This document shows positions 8,458 through 16,598 of a stretch of DNA of 50,190 bases, piece after piece. The DNA comes from Acidimicrobiaceae bacterium (GTDB lineage Bacteria > Actinomycetota > Acidimicrobiia > Acidimicrobiales > RAAP-2). The stretch covers positions 1 to 50,190 of the forward strand of contig PLWZ01000009.1 in assembly GCA_003151235.1 (NCBI GenBank). Direction: 5' to 3'. The notes under the pieces were generated by a model. The model did no database searches and was not told where the DNA came from. It saw only the letters and a program-made list of their open reading frames with translations. The position numbers and the translations under genes were made by a program. The stretch's first letter is position 1. Every line of letters begins with the position of its first letter.

Positions 8458-8557
8458 GCAAGGACCGACCAGGACTGGGGATGAGGCCCCGCCTGGCCGG
8501 CCCTTGGATGCAAGAAGAAAACCAGCTCCCACCGCTCAAGTAGAAGGAGGTACTTCG

Positions 8558-9439
8558 TTGCAATCAGACAAGATACCTGCCAGGAATTGGCTCCCGGCAC
8601 CGGTGAAGACCGGTCTCGTGATGGGGAGCGTCATCCTGGCGTCACTGACGCCCGCTCCTCTGGCCGTTGCCGGTAGGACGGATCTGGCGGCAGCGGCTGT
8701 TGTCCGATCACACGCCGCGATCTACCGGGCCACCATTCCAGCGTCCACCTTCAGCGAAGGGGTGCTGATTGATCCGACGCTGTCGACGGCGACTGGGTTT
8801 TCGTCGAGCGCCGAACAGATCATCAGCTCGGTCCTGAGCTCGTGGCCGGGACCTCCGGTACCCACCACGACCACCGGCCCTACGGTGCCACAACCCGGCA
8901 TTCAGGCGTATGTCCGTCAGGTCGAGACCAACTCCTTCGATAGCAGCAATCCGAGCTTCTACATCGCGATTCCTGCGGTGCCAGGCCTGAAGCATCGTCC
9001 GAATGCCGCGGCTCCGAACTTCTTGAGCCAGGACCCCACCTGGATTCGAGCGCGGGCGCAGGTCGCCAACGTCTCCGAGTTGGCGACGAACGTGGCGAAT
9101 CAGGGGGCCACGGAGGTCGCGAACTGGCAGCTCGAAGCCTGGCAGAACTCAGAAATCTACGGAGGCGTATCGGCCTTGGCGGAGACCATGCCGTCCGGTC
9201 CGAAGCGGATCGTTGTGTGGTCGGACCTCGAGCAAAACGAGGCTCCTCAGGTCGCCGGAAACCTCCGCCAGGCGGCCGTCTTGGTCGTGCAGCCGTGCAA
9301 CGACACCGCGGCCACGTGCCAGGGGTACGCGGCTTCCTTCAAGAGCTTCCTGAAATCACTGGGAGCCAGCTCCATCCAGTTCATTCGTCCAGAGGACGCC
9401 GCTCAGGCGGTGCCCGCCTTCATGAAGGAGACCTCATGA
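8558..9439 (+). CDS. exported, membrane-anchored protein of unknown function
   Basis: A 293-residue protein with an N-terminal hydrophobic stretch (TGLVMGSVILASLTPAPLA, about residues 18-36), read as a signal peptide or anchor, then a Ser/Thr/Pro-rich region. The C-terminal third has the alternating pattern of a Rossmann-like fold, including RIVVWSDLEQN and AAVLVVQPC. This recalls the second half of von Willebrand A-type domains, but I see no complete metal-binding (MIDAS) motif. The TTG at 8558 is chosen over an in-frame ATG at 8504 because AGAAGGAGG (8542-8550) lies directly upstream and gives a normal signal-peptide N-terminus. It overlaps the next gene by ATGA. Probably extracytoplasmic; function unknown. 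Confidence 0.75.
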   Translation: MQSDKIPARNWLPAPVKTGLVMGSVILASLTPAPLAVAGRTDLAAAAVVRSHAAIYRATIPASTFSEGVLIDPTLSTATGFSSSAEQIISSVLSSWPGPPVPTTTTGPTVPQPGIQAYVRQVETNSFDSSNPSFYIAIPAVPGLKHRPNAAAPNFLSQDPTWIRARAQVANVSELATNVANQGATEVANWQLEAWQNSEIYGGVSALAETMPSGPKRIVVWSDLEQNEAPQVAGNLRQAAVLVVQPCNDTAATCQGYAASFKSFLKSLGASSIQFIRPEDAAQAVPAFMKETS

Positions 9440-10692
9440 ACGCATCTACCGAAATCGCGTTGGGTGTTGTAGGGGTGCTTGCAATCGGAGCCGGGCTGTA
9501 CGTCCAGGAGCGCCACCAAGAGCGTGAAAAGGAAGCCCGCGACGTTGCAGCTAATCAGGCCAAGCAAATGGAGGAACTTCGCGAGGGGGACGTTGCCATG
9601 ATGCGAGAGCGTGGCTTCGAGGCCGCCGGCGGGATGATCATCCATCGAGCCCGGCCGGTGATGCTGCCCTTCCAACAAGCTGCCACGGCCGCCCGCGACC
9701 TAATCACGCGACTTCAAGGAATTCTAAATCGGATGCGCCAACAGATGTTCGAGGGCGGCGAATGGCACATCGGGTTTGTGGTGATCATGGCTGTCCTCAG
9801 TCTCGGCTGGTTGTTCCTCTTCTATCTGATGAGGAATCTCGACATCTCGGTGATGCGGGCCGTTGGTTACTCGGCCGGCCTGTCCAACCTTCTCGGCAGC
9901 GTCATCGCCCTGACGATCAGCTTCTTGGGCATCGTGGTCAGCGGTTTCCTGGGTATGCACACCTTCCTTCCCAAGATCGATGCCATGCGTCGGTCCCTGA
10001 GGGTGACGATTGCCATGCTTCTGGTGGTCCCCGTCATCGCGTTGGTAGTGGTGGTGTCCACGCTGGCCCCCTACCGCTCTCAGGCCACGTTGGGCCCACA
10101 GGTGAGCAACTACCAGAAGACCCTCCAGGAATTCGAGAACACCACCCCGCGTGACCCGGTGGAAATCGCGGTAACCCAGGACGACCTGAAGGCCGCCCAG
10201 CAGCGCCTCAACAAGGGCAAGACAATGGACCGGACCCTGGCTGTGACGATCCCCCTCGGGGAACTCCTGCTGAGCCCGACCGCGGTTTACGGTGCCGAGC
10301 TGCTCGTTGCTCTCGAGCTCATGCGTCGGATCTCGGCGGCTCGGCACCGGGAGCAGGCGGCCAATGACCGAGTGCAGGCCCAGACTCAGAATGTCCTGAC
10401 GTATTTGGTCGATGTTGCGACGGCGGCGGGATACACGCCGGGGGATGTCGAAGGGCTGATGCTTCCTCCCGAGACACTGGATCTGCCCCCAGCTGGTAAC
10501 GAGCAAGAGCCGCCCGTTTCCCAGGATCCCTCAGGCGGTGAGCCGGGCGATGAGCCGTTGACCACTGACCAGGGAGGCGTGCCTGCCAGCTCTCCAAACG
10601 TCGGACAGCCAGGGATCAACCCTGACCCGCCCGGACCGACAGGAGAGCAGCGACCCACGTTCCGGCCACCTGATCCCTTCGATCTGACCTGA
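9436..10692 (+). CDS. multi-pass membrane protein with proline-rich tail
   Basis: A 418-residue protein starting at ATG 9436, inside the ATGA overlap, with AAGGAG 5 bases upstream. Segments in order: an N-terminal transmembrane helix (about 7-23); an amphipathic, charged stretch (24-110); three strong membrane helices (about 113-132, 152-174, 190-210); a charged linker; a possible further helix near residues 275-300; and a 70-residue Pro/Gly-rich acidic tail. No enzyme motif is visible. Such layouts suit a membrane scaffold or channel-like component. Its coupling to the exported protein upstream and the AAA+ ATPase two genes downstream suggests one membrane-associated complex (inference). Confidence 0.75.
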   Translation: MNASTEIALGVVGVLAIGAGLYVQERHQEREKEARDVAANQAKQMEELREGDVAMMRERGFEAAGGMIIHRARPVMLPFQQAATAARDLITRLQGILNRMRQQMFEGGEWHIGFVVIMAVLSLGWLFLFYLMRNLDISVMRAVGYSAGLSNLLGSVIALTISFLGIVVSGFLGMHTFLPKIDAMRRSLRVTIAMLLVVPVIALVVVVSTLAPYRSQATLGPQVSNYQKTLQEFENTTPRDPVEIAVTQDDLKAAQQRLNKGKTMDRTLAVTIPLGELLLSPTAVYGAELLVALELMRRISAARHREQAANDRVQAQTQNVLTYLVDVATAAGYTPGDVEGLMLPPETLDLPPAGNEQEPPVSQDPSGGEPGDEPLTTDQGGVPASSPNVGQPGINPDPPGPTGEQRPTFRPPDPFDLT

Positions 10693-10730
10693 ATCCGAAC
10701 ACCACCAAAGAAGGAGAAAGCGAGAACATC

Positions 10731-11525
10731 ATGTCTGAATACTCCGTTTCTTCCGTCGAGCTTCGCCTCCGTGCTCGGAGGCTGGAAGTGGCTCGAGATC
10801 TGCTTCTATCCCAGGCGGATATCAGCTCGCTGAGTCTGGGCCGGTTGACGACGATGCCGTCATTGAACCTAGAGACGCGTCTCGAGGCCCTTACCGCCAT
10901 GGAGGGTGGCCTCCAGGTCGTCGGGCAGGTAGCCGCTGGCGCTCTCGGGGAGGCACTTGAGCTCCGGCAGTTGGCTCTCAAAAATAAGAACGCTGGGCAG
11001 TTGAAGTCGTCCCAAGAGCAGATGGCCACGGCCGACCAGCACCTTGTCAAGGCCATCGACACCGCGGTGTCGGCGTTCCGCGTCGATGAGCGCCAGCTCA
11101 CGGCGCGCCTGACAGCCAAAGCCTTGACGAAGTGCGGGTTTCACATCAGGACCGCCCGCGGCGTGCGCTCGAACGCGGTCTGGGCCGAAAGAGGACATCA
11201 GATCGTTGCCGCGCTCGTCCAAGACGGCGGCGCGTTGGAGTTGGATACCGCCGGCGTATCTGGCGGCGGTTGCAATGCCGTGATGGAGGAACTGCGCATG
11301 ACCCTCGACGAGCTCGGAGTGGACGCCGACATTCGGCGGCGCGTCTCCCACGGCGATGACCGCGGCGGGCAGTTGATCCAGAGAGCTTGCCTGGTGGATT
11401 CCCAGAATCCAGAGCTCGGGCTAATCAAGCAGTTCGAGGAGGGTTTGCCGTCCAAACAATCTGCCCCGACGGTCATGGTCTCGCGCCGCCGACTCTCATT
11501 GGAGGTGCCGAATGAACACTCATGA
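10731..11525 (+). CDS. hypothetical helical protein with C-terminal alpha/beta domain
   Basis: Not recognised; 264 residues, no membrane segment. Residues 1-130 are predicted helical and rich in Leu/Ala/Gln, probably a coiled coil or helical bundle (for example LEALTAMEGGLQVVGQVAAG). Residues about 130-260 look like a compact alpha/beta domain (LELDTAGVSGGGCNAVMEEL). It begins 38 bases after the membrane protein with AAGGAG upstream, and overlaps the AAA+ gene by 14 bases. It may be an adaptor or substrate for that ATPase; this is inferred from position only. Confidence 0.7.
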   Translation: MSEYSVSSVELRLRARRLEVARDLLLSQADISSLSLGRLTTMPSLNLETRLEALTAMEGGLQVVGQVAAGALGEALELRQLALKNKNAGQLKSSQEQMATADQHLVKAIDTAVSAFRVDERQLTARLTAKALTKCGFHIRTARGVRSNAVWAERGHQIVAALVQDGGALELDTAGVSGGGCNAVMEELRMTLDELGVDADIRRRVSHGDDRGGQLIQRACLVDSQNPELGLIKQFEEGLPSKQSAPTVMVSRRRLSLEVPNEHS

Positions 11526-13215
11526 CCGTTCGGCATTGCGCTTGCTCGCTAGCCTCCAACGTGCCGACGCCGCTGGGGAAGCTGTCGTCCTGACGGGCAA
11601 CACCGCGGACGTCTTCGTGGCACCCAATGGCAAACCTTGCCGTTTGCCTCATCTTCTGGCCACCTGGGCGTCGGATAGCGGTCGAGGATGCGTCATCCAT
11701 AGTCTCGGCTCAGGCACCCGCCAATTGCCGGCTCCCGGCTGCAGTCCTCTGCCTCTCCGATTGCCGGCAGCCGACGCCCACCCCTCCCGGGCGATCGAAG
11801 AAGTCATCAGGGAGCTGATGACACATGGTCAGCCGGCGCTCCTAGTACTGGACTGGGCAGAGCTGCATCTTCCGGCTGCCGAGGGAATGGTCAGCCTGGA
11901 GCTCAACCAGCTCATCGAGATCCTCGGTGAATCAGCAGTGAATCCCGAATTCGCCCGTGCCGGTCACCGGTTGGTGGTCATCGCCCGAAGTGGCGAGGTT
12001 GATCAACGACTTCGACGGCTGCCCGGCTTCGTGGTCTTCCACATTGGGCTACCCGATCGAGAAGAACGCTCGGCCCTGATTGAGCGGCTCGCTACCGCTG
12101 AGGGTGCCAAGCGCTTACATCTGGATCGTTCACTCACCCCGGGGCGCTTGACCACTCTGACCGGTGGGTTGACGCTCGATGACCTTATGAGGGCAAGAGA
12201 TGAGACGTCAGAAGCCGAACCGCTGACGTCGGCGTGGATACAAGCACGAAAGAGTGCCTCGCTGCGTCGAACTACCACGGACGGCATGACTGTTTACCCG
12301 CCTGGCCAAGGACTGGTCGGCGTCGCCGGTTTGCCGCAAATTCGTCGGCTGATCGATGAGGCCAAGCGGACTGGGAGAAATCCGCGGAGGATCTTGCTAG
12401 CGGGACCGCCAGGCGTTGGCAAGACCCTGGTAGTGACAGCCATTGCCGACGAACTTGGAGTTCCGGCTGTCGCCCTGGGCCAGTTCCGCTCCCGCTACGT
12501 CGGCGATAGTGAGCGTACGCTCGACGCGGTCCTATCTGCGGTCAACGCGCTGAAGCCCAATGTTCTGCACATCGATGAGTTCGATCAAGCAGTTGGACAA
12601 CGGAACACCGGCATGTCATCTGATGGTGGGACTTCTGAACGAATCTTTGCGGAGCTCCTGACATTCCTTGGCGACAGCCAGCAGACCGAACGCGTCACGG
12701 TCGTAGGTACTACTAACCGGCCGGACGTGCTCGACTCGGCGATGAACGACCGCTTCACGATTATCCCGGTCCTCCATCCATCACCTAGCGAGTCAGTAGC
12801 CATTCTGGAAATTGCGGCGAAGCGCGAGGGACGGACCATCGACACGGCGGCAGCTAAGGCCTTGCTTCAGGAGCGGAATGAGCTCACGACTGGGCGCTTG
12901 TTAGTCGATGTCCTGGATCGGGCGATGACGTTCTGCGATCTAGATGGGATCGACGATGTGATCGGCGGTCCACACCTCAAGCGGGCGTTCGATGACCTGC
13001 TGATGACTTTGGACTTGGCCGAGCACGAGTTGTTGGCCCTCGAGGCGGTTCGACTATGTCGCTTCCGGTCATTCCTGCCGTGGGTGGCGGCGGGCGATCG
13101 AGGGGAGGAGGCCTATTTGCCTCCATATGTCGAGCGGTTGCTCGACGCCGACGGGAGCCTGAACGTGACCCGGTTGAACACTCGCCTATTGGAGCTACGA
13201 GGCGGTACACGATGA
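11512..13215 (+). CDS. AAA+ ATPase with degenerate N-terminal AAA-like module
   Basis: A 567-residue classical AAA ATPase. The C-terminal module carries Walker A GPPGVGKT (298-305), Walker B VLHIDEFD (351-358), sensor 1 GTTNRP (399-404) and an arginine-finger candidate in MNDRF (R414), followed by the alpha-helical lid. The N-terminal ~230 residues have no P-loop. They keep AAA-like landmarks: a Walker-B-like strand ALLVLDWAE (109-117), a following strand RLVVIARSG (153-161) and a lid-like FHIGLPDREER (176-186). I read this as a degenerate first AAA module (inference). No protease or zinc site of FtsH type is present. GGAGGTG precedes the ATG by 6 bases. It ends in an ATGA overlap with the PLP enzyme. 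Likely a hexameric remodelling or unfolding motor for this operon's system. Confidence 0.9.
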   Translation: MNTHDRSALRLLASLQRADAAGEAVVLTGNTADVFVAPNGKPCRLPHLLATWASDSGRGCVIHSLGSGTRQLPAPGCSPLPLRLPAADAHPSRAIEEVIRELMTHGQPALLVLDWAELHLPAAEGMVSLELNQLIEILGESAVNPEFARAGHRLVVIARSGEVDQRLRRLPGFVVFHIGLPDREERSALIERLATAEGAKRLHLDRSLTPGRLTTLTGGLTLDDLMRARDETSEAEPLTSAWIQARKSASLRRTTTDGMTVYPPGQGLVGVAGLPQIRRLIDEAKRTGRNPRRILLAGPPGVGKTLVVTAIADELGVPAVALGQFRSRYVGDSERTLDAVLSAVNALKPNVLHIDEFDQAVGQRNTGMSSDGGTSERIFAELLTFLGDSQQTERVTVVGTTNRPDVLDSAMNDRFTIIPVLHPSPSESVAILEIAAKREGRTIDTAAAKALLQERNELTTGRLLVDVLDRAMTFCDLDGIDDVIGGPHLKRAFDDLLMTLDLAEHELLALEAVRLCRFRSFLPWVAAGDRGEEAYLPPYVERLLDADGSLNVTRLNTRLLELRGGTR

Positions 13216-14276
13216 GCACCCCCGCAGCAACACATCCGGGAATCAGCGCGGGCGGAAGGGATCATCGACGCCTTTTCGCCACGGAGGACATCGCCTGCCG
13301 GTTGCGCAAGGCATTGGACTCGTGGGATGCCGATAACCATGGTCCGACGAGCAGCCTCACTGGTCGAGGTGCGATCGCCGAATTTGAAGCTGAGGTCGCG
13401 AAATATGTTCCTGGGCGACACGTCGTCGCCGTCAGCTCGGGTTCGGCAGCGCTTCGGATCTGTCTGGAAATCGCCGGCGTTGGTCCGAATACCGAGGTCA
13501 TCTGTGCAGCGTACGACTGGCCTGCTGCCATTGCTGCGGTGAAGAGCCTTGGCGCTCAACCCGTCTTTGCGGCCGTCAACGAGGAGACGTTCACTATCGA
13601 TCCGGCAGACGTGATGGCGAAGGTCACGCCAAGAACTCGGGTGGTCGTAGCGACCCACGTGTTCGGAATCCCCGCCGACGCCGTAAGGATCAGGAATCTT
13701 CTGGAGCCACTCGGGATTGTTTTGATTGAGGACTGCGCTCAGGCGTTCGGCGCTCGACTCGATCGCCGGCCCGTGGGTTCGATAGGCCAGCTGGCTGCCT
13801 TCTCTTTTGGCCCTGGAAAGACAATCGATGCAGGGGAAGGCGGTGCTGTTGCGGTCGAAAACGCCGCCGACTTCCTTGCGGTTCTTCGGGCAAGCCAGCA
13901 CCCGTTACGCCAGTTGCTTCATGGGATTCACCCTCAGACGATGGATGGTTTCCAACAGCGGCTGCACCCAGCTGCTGCGATTCTGGGACTCGTAGAACTC
14001 CGGTCGGTAGATGACCGATTGTGTGGGGCCAGACGCATGGCGGTGGAACTAATCGCCGCCCTGCTGGACAGACGTGGGCGACTCGTCGGAGTAGATGTAC
14101 GGCGTGAACCCAGCTGGTACCGCCTGCCCGTTGTGCTTGCGGATACCGACATCGAGGTGCCAGGCGTCACCTTTGCGGACCCTGGCGCGCAGATCCTCGC
14201 GGAGCACGCGCTATCTCAGGCGGTCCGATCCAGCCTGAAGCGCCTCCGGGCAGCCGTGGTGCAGAGACGTCCATGA
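13212..14276 (+). CDS. DegT/DnrJ/EryC1/StrS-family PLP-dependent enzyme
   Basis: A fold-type I PLP enzyme of 354 residues. The PLP lysine is K203 in FSFGPGKTIDAGEGG (198-211). The pyridine-nitrogen aspartate is D174 in LIEDCAQAFGA. The phosphate-binding SSGSAALR is at 75-82. The family usually transaminates keto-sugar nucleotides in antibiotic and surface-glycan pathways, but no sugar-nucleotide genes accompany it here. It sits between a AAA+ ATPase and a small membrane protein. It may modify a small molecule or peptide within an unusual system, or have a repurposed fold. The ATG at 13212, inside the ATGA overlap, is preferred over an in-frame upstream ATG at 13056 that lies wholly within the ATPase gene. 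Length is slightly short for the family (370-400). Confidence 0.88.
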   Translation: MSTPAATHPGISAGGRDHRRLFATEDIACRLRKALDSWDADNHGPTSSLTGRGAIAEFEAEVAKYVPGRHVVAVSSGSAALRICLEIAGVGPNTEVICAAYDWPAAIAAVKSLGAQPVFAAVNEETFTIDPADVMAKVTPRTRVVVATHVFGIPADAVRIRNLLEPLGIVLIEDCAQAFGARLDRRPVGSIGQLAAFSFGPGKTIDAGEGGAVAVENAADFLAVLRASQHPLRQLLHGIHPQTMDGFQQRLHPAAAILGLVELRSVDDRLCGARRMAVELIAALLDRRGRLVGVDVRREPSWYRLPVVLADTDIEVPGVTFADPGAQILAEHALSQAVRSSLKRLRAAVVQRRP

Positions 14277-14394
14277 GGCGACCGGAAGCAGCGGTAGGGG
14301 CAGGATCCTCGCATCGTGATCACGGTCACCCGATGAAACGACCATTCCGGGAGGACATCCGAAGGCGTGCAAAGCAAAGGGTAGGTGAGTCGAG

Positions 14395-14667
14395 TTGTTA
14401 TCGCTTCTAATCGTCCTGGCATTCCTCGGCCTCATCTACTGGTTCTTGGCTGGCCGGCCGCATCCTGGTCGACTACGTGGCAACCGCGGCTACCTTCGAC
14501 GAGGGCCTGGAGTTGGCGGTCTCTTGGGTGGTGCAGCCGCACTCTTGATCATTGGATCTCACAGCGGTGCTGTTGAACACCTCCTGTTGTTGGGCGCTCT
14601 GTTCCTAGCGGTGCTTCTCGGGCTTGTGGTTGCAGGGTTCATCGTGATTCGGCGAGTTCGCCGATGA
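14395..14667 (+). CDS. small two-helix membrane protein
   Basis: A 90-residue protein with an N-terminal membrane helix (LLIVLAFLGLIYWFLAG), a Gly/Arg-rich loop (GNRGYLRRGPGVGGLLGGAA) and two further hydrophobic stretches ending in IRRVRR, so two to three membrane passes. The start is a TTG at 14395 with AAGGGTAGGTGAG upstream. It ends in an ATGA overlap with the TPR gene. No family is recognised. The 118 bases before it hold only a 10-bp palindrome (CGTGATCACG) and may carry an internal promoter. Confidence 0.6.
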   Translation: MLSLLIVLAFLGLIYWFLAGRPHPGRLRGNRGYLRRGPGVGGLLGGAAALLIIGSHSGAVEHLLLLGALFLAVLLGLVVAGFIVIRRVRR

Positions 14668-15686
14668 CTCCTCTAGGCGGAGAAATGGAAAACTTCGATC
14701 CGGATTCGGTGCGGGATTATCAGATCGACGCATATGAGCACTGGAATGGATTGGCTTACTACGCCAACCTCAAGTTGCAGCTGGCCACGTCGTACCTTCG
14801 AGACGGCGAACCCGACCGGGCCGAGGAGTTCTTGCGCGATGCCCTATCTCTGGCGCAGGTGACCGGAGATGGTCGGTTGGAATACCTCACTAACTGGAGC
14901 CTGGCAACCCTCGCTCTCCATAGGCAGGATCCGATCATGGCGCGGACCCACCTCCTGGCAGCCCGTGCCATAACTCATCAGGGGGAGTGGTTTCGGCTTG
15001 AGGAGGCCAGCGTCGTCAGACGGCTGGCGTTTCTGGAGATGGAGCGAGGTCGCCTCTACGGCGCCCGAAGGTACTTCATGGACGCTCGGCAGCTGTACAA
15101 GGACTGCGAAGCCATCGACGACGAAGCGGCCTGCCTGGTGCAGCTCGGTGATATCGATCTGAGGTTGAGGAGGCCCTATGGAGCACGGGCGCACTACGCA
15201 GCGGCGGGACAGTTGATCCGGCCCTTTGGTAGCCAAATGCAAAAGGCCAAGATGACCCGCCGGCTTGGGGACCTGGCAAGCGCGCTCGGTGACCCGGCCG
15301 TGGCCCAGGCCAAGTACGTTGATGCGCTCGATTCCCTCGAGGAACTCTCGATCGCCTATCCCAAGGAGGAGGTCGACCAGGAGCGAGAAGCGATCCTTAC
15401 CAAGCTGGCTGGGCTCGCTATCAGCGAGGCTGATCGGTCCTCCGAAGACTGGACTGTCGAGTTCCCCACAAAGTTGGTCGACGTGCTCCCCGAGCTCCAA
15501 CAGATTGCCGACATCGGCCTAGTGGTTGACGTTGAGCTCAAGAACGGCCAGACCCTCTGCTGTGTCCTGATCGGGGCGACAGAACTGGGCCTCCTGCTGG
15601 CAGGCTGGGACGACGGCCTCGACATTCCCGGCGGTGATCCCATAACCGTGGCGCTCTCCGATGTCGTGCGGATCACGGTCCCCTAA
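14664..15686 (+). CDS. TPR protein with C-terminal Sm/SH3-like domain
   Basis: A 340-residue soluble protein. Residues about 30-230 are TPR-type helical repeats (for example SYLRDGEPDRAEEFLRDALS). The last ~70 residues are a small beta-rich domain (VVDVELKNGQTLCCVLIGA, then GWDDGLDI, then ALSDVVRI) that matches, in order, the stand-alone protein at 48362-48664. Its strand pattern (strand, DG/NG turn, strand, final V-x-I strand) recalls Sm or SH3-like barrels; this is an inference by eye. The start overlaps the previous stop by ATGA. An ATG 21 bases on, behind GGCGGAG, is an alternative. The TPR part probably provides protein docking for the AAA+/membrane operon. Confidence 0.8.
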   Translation: MTPLGGEMENFDPDSVRDYQIDAYEHWNGLAYYANLKLQLATSYLRDGEPDRAEEFLRDALSLAQVTGDGRLEYLTNWSLATLALHRQDPIMARTHLLAARAITHQGEWFRLEEASVVRRLAFLEMERGRLYGARRYFMDARQLYKDCEAIDDEAACLVQLGDIDLRLRRPYGARAHYAAAGQLIRPFGSQMQKAKMTRRLGDLASALGDPAVAQAKYVDALDSLEELSIAYPKEEVDQEREAILTKLAGLAISEADRSSEDWTVEFPTKLVDVLPELQQIADIGLVVDVELKNGQTLCCVLIGATELGLLLAGWDDGLDIPGGDPITVALSDVVRITVP

Positions 15687-15806
15687 TCTGTAATGAATCA
15701 TCACCGGATACCCAGAGCCACCTCGGAGTCAGTGGTTGAAGAGACGATGTCTTCATTCGCACCCGAGGTGCCAGGAACGCGAACCCCGTAAGGGAAGGAG
15801 AAAAGC

Positions 15807-15914
15807 ATGGGTGAGAAGTGCTCGAAGTGCGGAGGTTCCGGTGAATGGTCGGTACTTGGTGGGCTGACCAAGATCGCTTGCCCCAAGTGCAATGGATCTG
15901 GGAAGGAGCGTTAG
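15807..15914 (+). CDS. 35-residue DnaJ-type zinc-ribbon microprotein
   Basis: A very short gene with a strong ribosome-binding site (GGAAGGAG, 15793-15800) 6 bases before the ATG. The product has two CxxCxGxG motifs, CSKCGGSG (residues 5-12) and CPKCNGSG (25-32). This is exactly the repeat that builds the DnaJ cysteine-rich zinc finger. Two such motifs can form one zinc site (four Cys), so it may fold as a minimal zinc ribbon. It lies 120 bases after the TPR gene in the same direction and is probably the last gene of the operon. Related two-motif microproteins exist in actinobacteria; their function is not established. Confidence 0.75.
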   Translation: MGEKCSKCGGSGEWSVLGGLTKIACPKCNGSGKER

Positions 15915-16029
15915 CGATTCGACGCAGGAGCTGCGAGCGCGTCTACGCACGGAACCTTCACAATCCAGGTGCAGGTTGTAGGGGAAGTGGCGTCGGCGCT
16001 CTATGGAGTCGCGACCCGGTGTTCGCCTT

Positions 16030-16302
16030 CTATAGACCTCGGGGTCGACCGATAGCTCGGATTACAATCACATTCTGCTCATGGTTGGGAAGAAAGGACA
16101 CCTGAACCGTGGACAATGCGACCATGACGGTTCGACGTGCGCCATCGTTGTAGAGCTCGATGCAGTCGTGCCTGTCCGGACCGAGTTCGGCGAATCCTTC
16201 AATCCAGTCGCGAACGTGGGACGCGAGCGTGGTATCAACCGTCGTATCAATGTCGAGCCACGCGTTGAGCGCGGCCTCTGCCCCCGCCACGACCCACGAC
16301 AT
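16030..16302 (-). CDS. hypothetical 90-residue protein, possible toxin of a two-gene module
   Basis: Not recognised. A small acidic-to-neutral protein whose C-terminal half alternates beta strands (GARRTVMVALSTVQVSFLP, then VIVIRAIGRP), loosely resembling ParE/RelE-type toxin folds, without diagnostic catalytic residues. It starts 8 bases after the stop of the upstream minus-strand gene (16311-16598). This tight spacing and the sizes are those of a toxin-antitoxin pair, with the partner first. No good ribosome-binding site is seen, so coupling to the upstream gene is likely. The toxin assignment is inference. Confidence 0.5.
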   Translation of the reverse strand: MSWVVAGAEAALNAWLDIDTTVDTTLASHVRDWIEGFAELGPDRHDCIELYNDGARRTVMVALSTVQVSFLPNHEQNVIVIRAIGRPRGL

Positions 16303-16310
16303 AGAGGTCG

Positions 16311-16598
16311 CTATGAGTGAGACTTCAGAATGCGGTCTAGCTCGGTAAAGTTCGTTGGCTGAATCGTGCCATCAGCGATGCATTTCTGGGTGTCGGCTAC
16401 CCACGCTTCCGCCTCGGGGGTGTGCCAGTCTTTCGCTGCCTTGTCGGAGAGCACCTCGATTTCCTTGGCGCTCACACCAAGCTTGCCCACCCACGCCGGC
16501 AGCGCTGGCGTCTGAGCTCCGCCATTCAGCTCTGAGCCGTTTCCAAGAGCGTCGCTGGTGGATTTGCCAGACTTCACTTTGGCTGTCCGAAGCTTCAT
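16311..16598 (-). CDS. hypothetical 95-residue protein, possible antitoxin partner
   Basis: Not recognised. The N-terminus is basic (MKLRTAKVKSGKSTS), and the C-terminal half is helical and Trp-containing (KAAKDWHTPEAEAWVADTQK). The start at 16598 is preferred to an in-frame ATG at 16739 because GAGGGGGAAG lies directly before it. Palindromes at 16771-16806 upstream would suit autoregulation. It precedes the 90-residue gene by 8 bases. An antitoxin role is suggested only by size, order and spacing. Confidence 0.5.
   Translation of the reverse strand: MKLRTAKVKSGKSTSDALGNGSELNGGAQTPALPAWVGKLGVSAKEIEVLSDKAAKDWHTPEAEAWVADTQKCIADGTIQPTNFTELDRILKSHS

Noticed and set aside
9724-10506. 260-codon minus-strand frame
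   Set aside because: His/Arg/Gln-rich shadow of the membrane-protein gene, which has clear helices and a ribosome-binding site.
13113-13901. 262-codon minus-strand frame
   Set aside because: Antisense shadow of the DegT-family gene, whose active-site motifs are intact.
14333-14410. 25-residue Arg-rich micro-frame before the small membrane protein
   Set aside because: No ribosome-binding site, no recognisable motif, and it overlaps the better supported TTG start at 14395.
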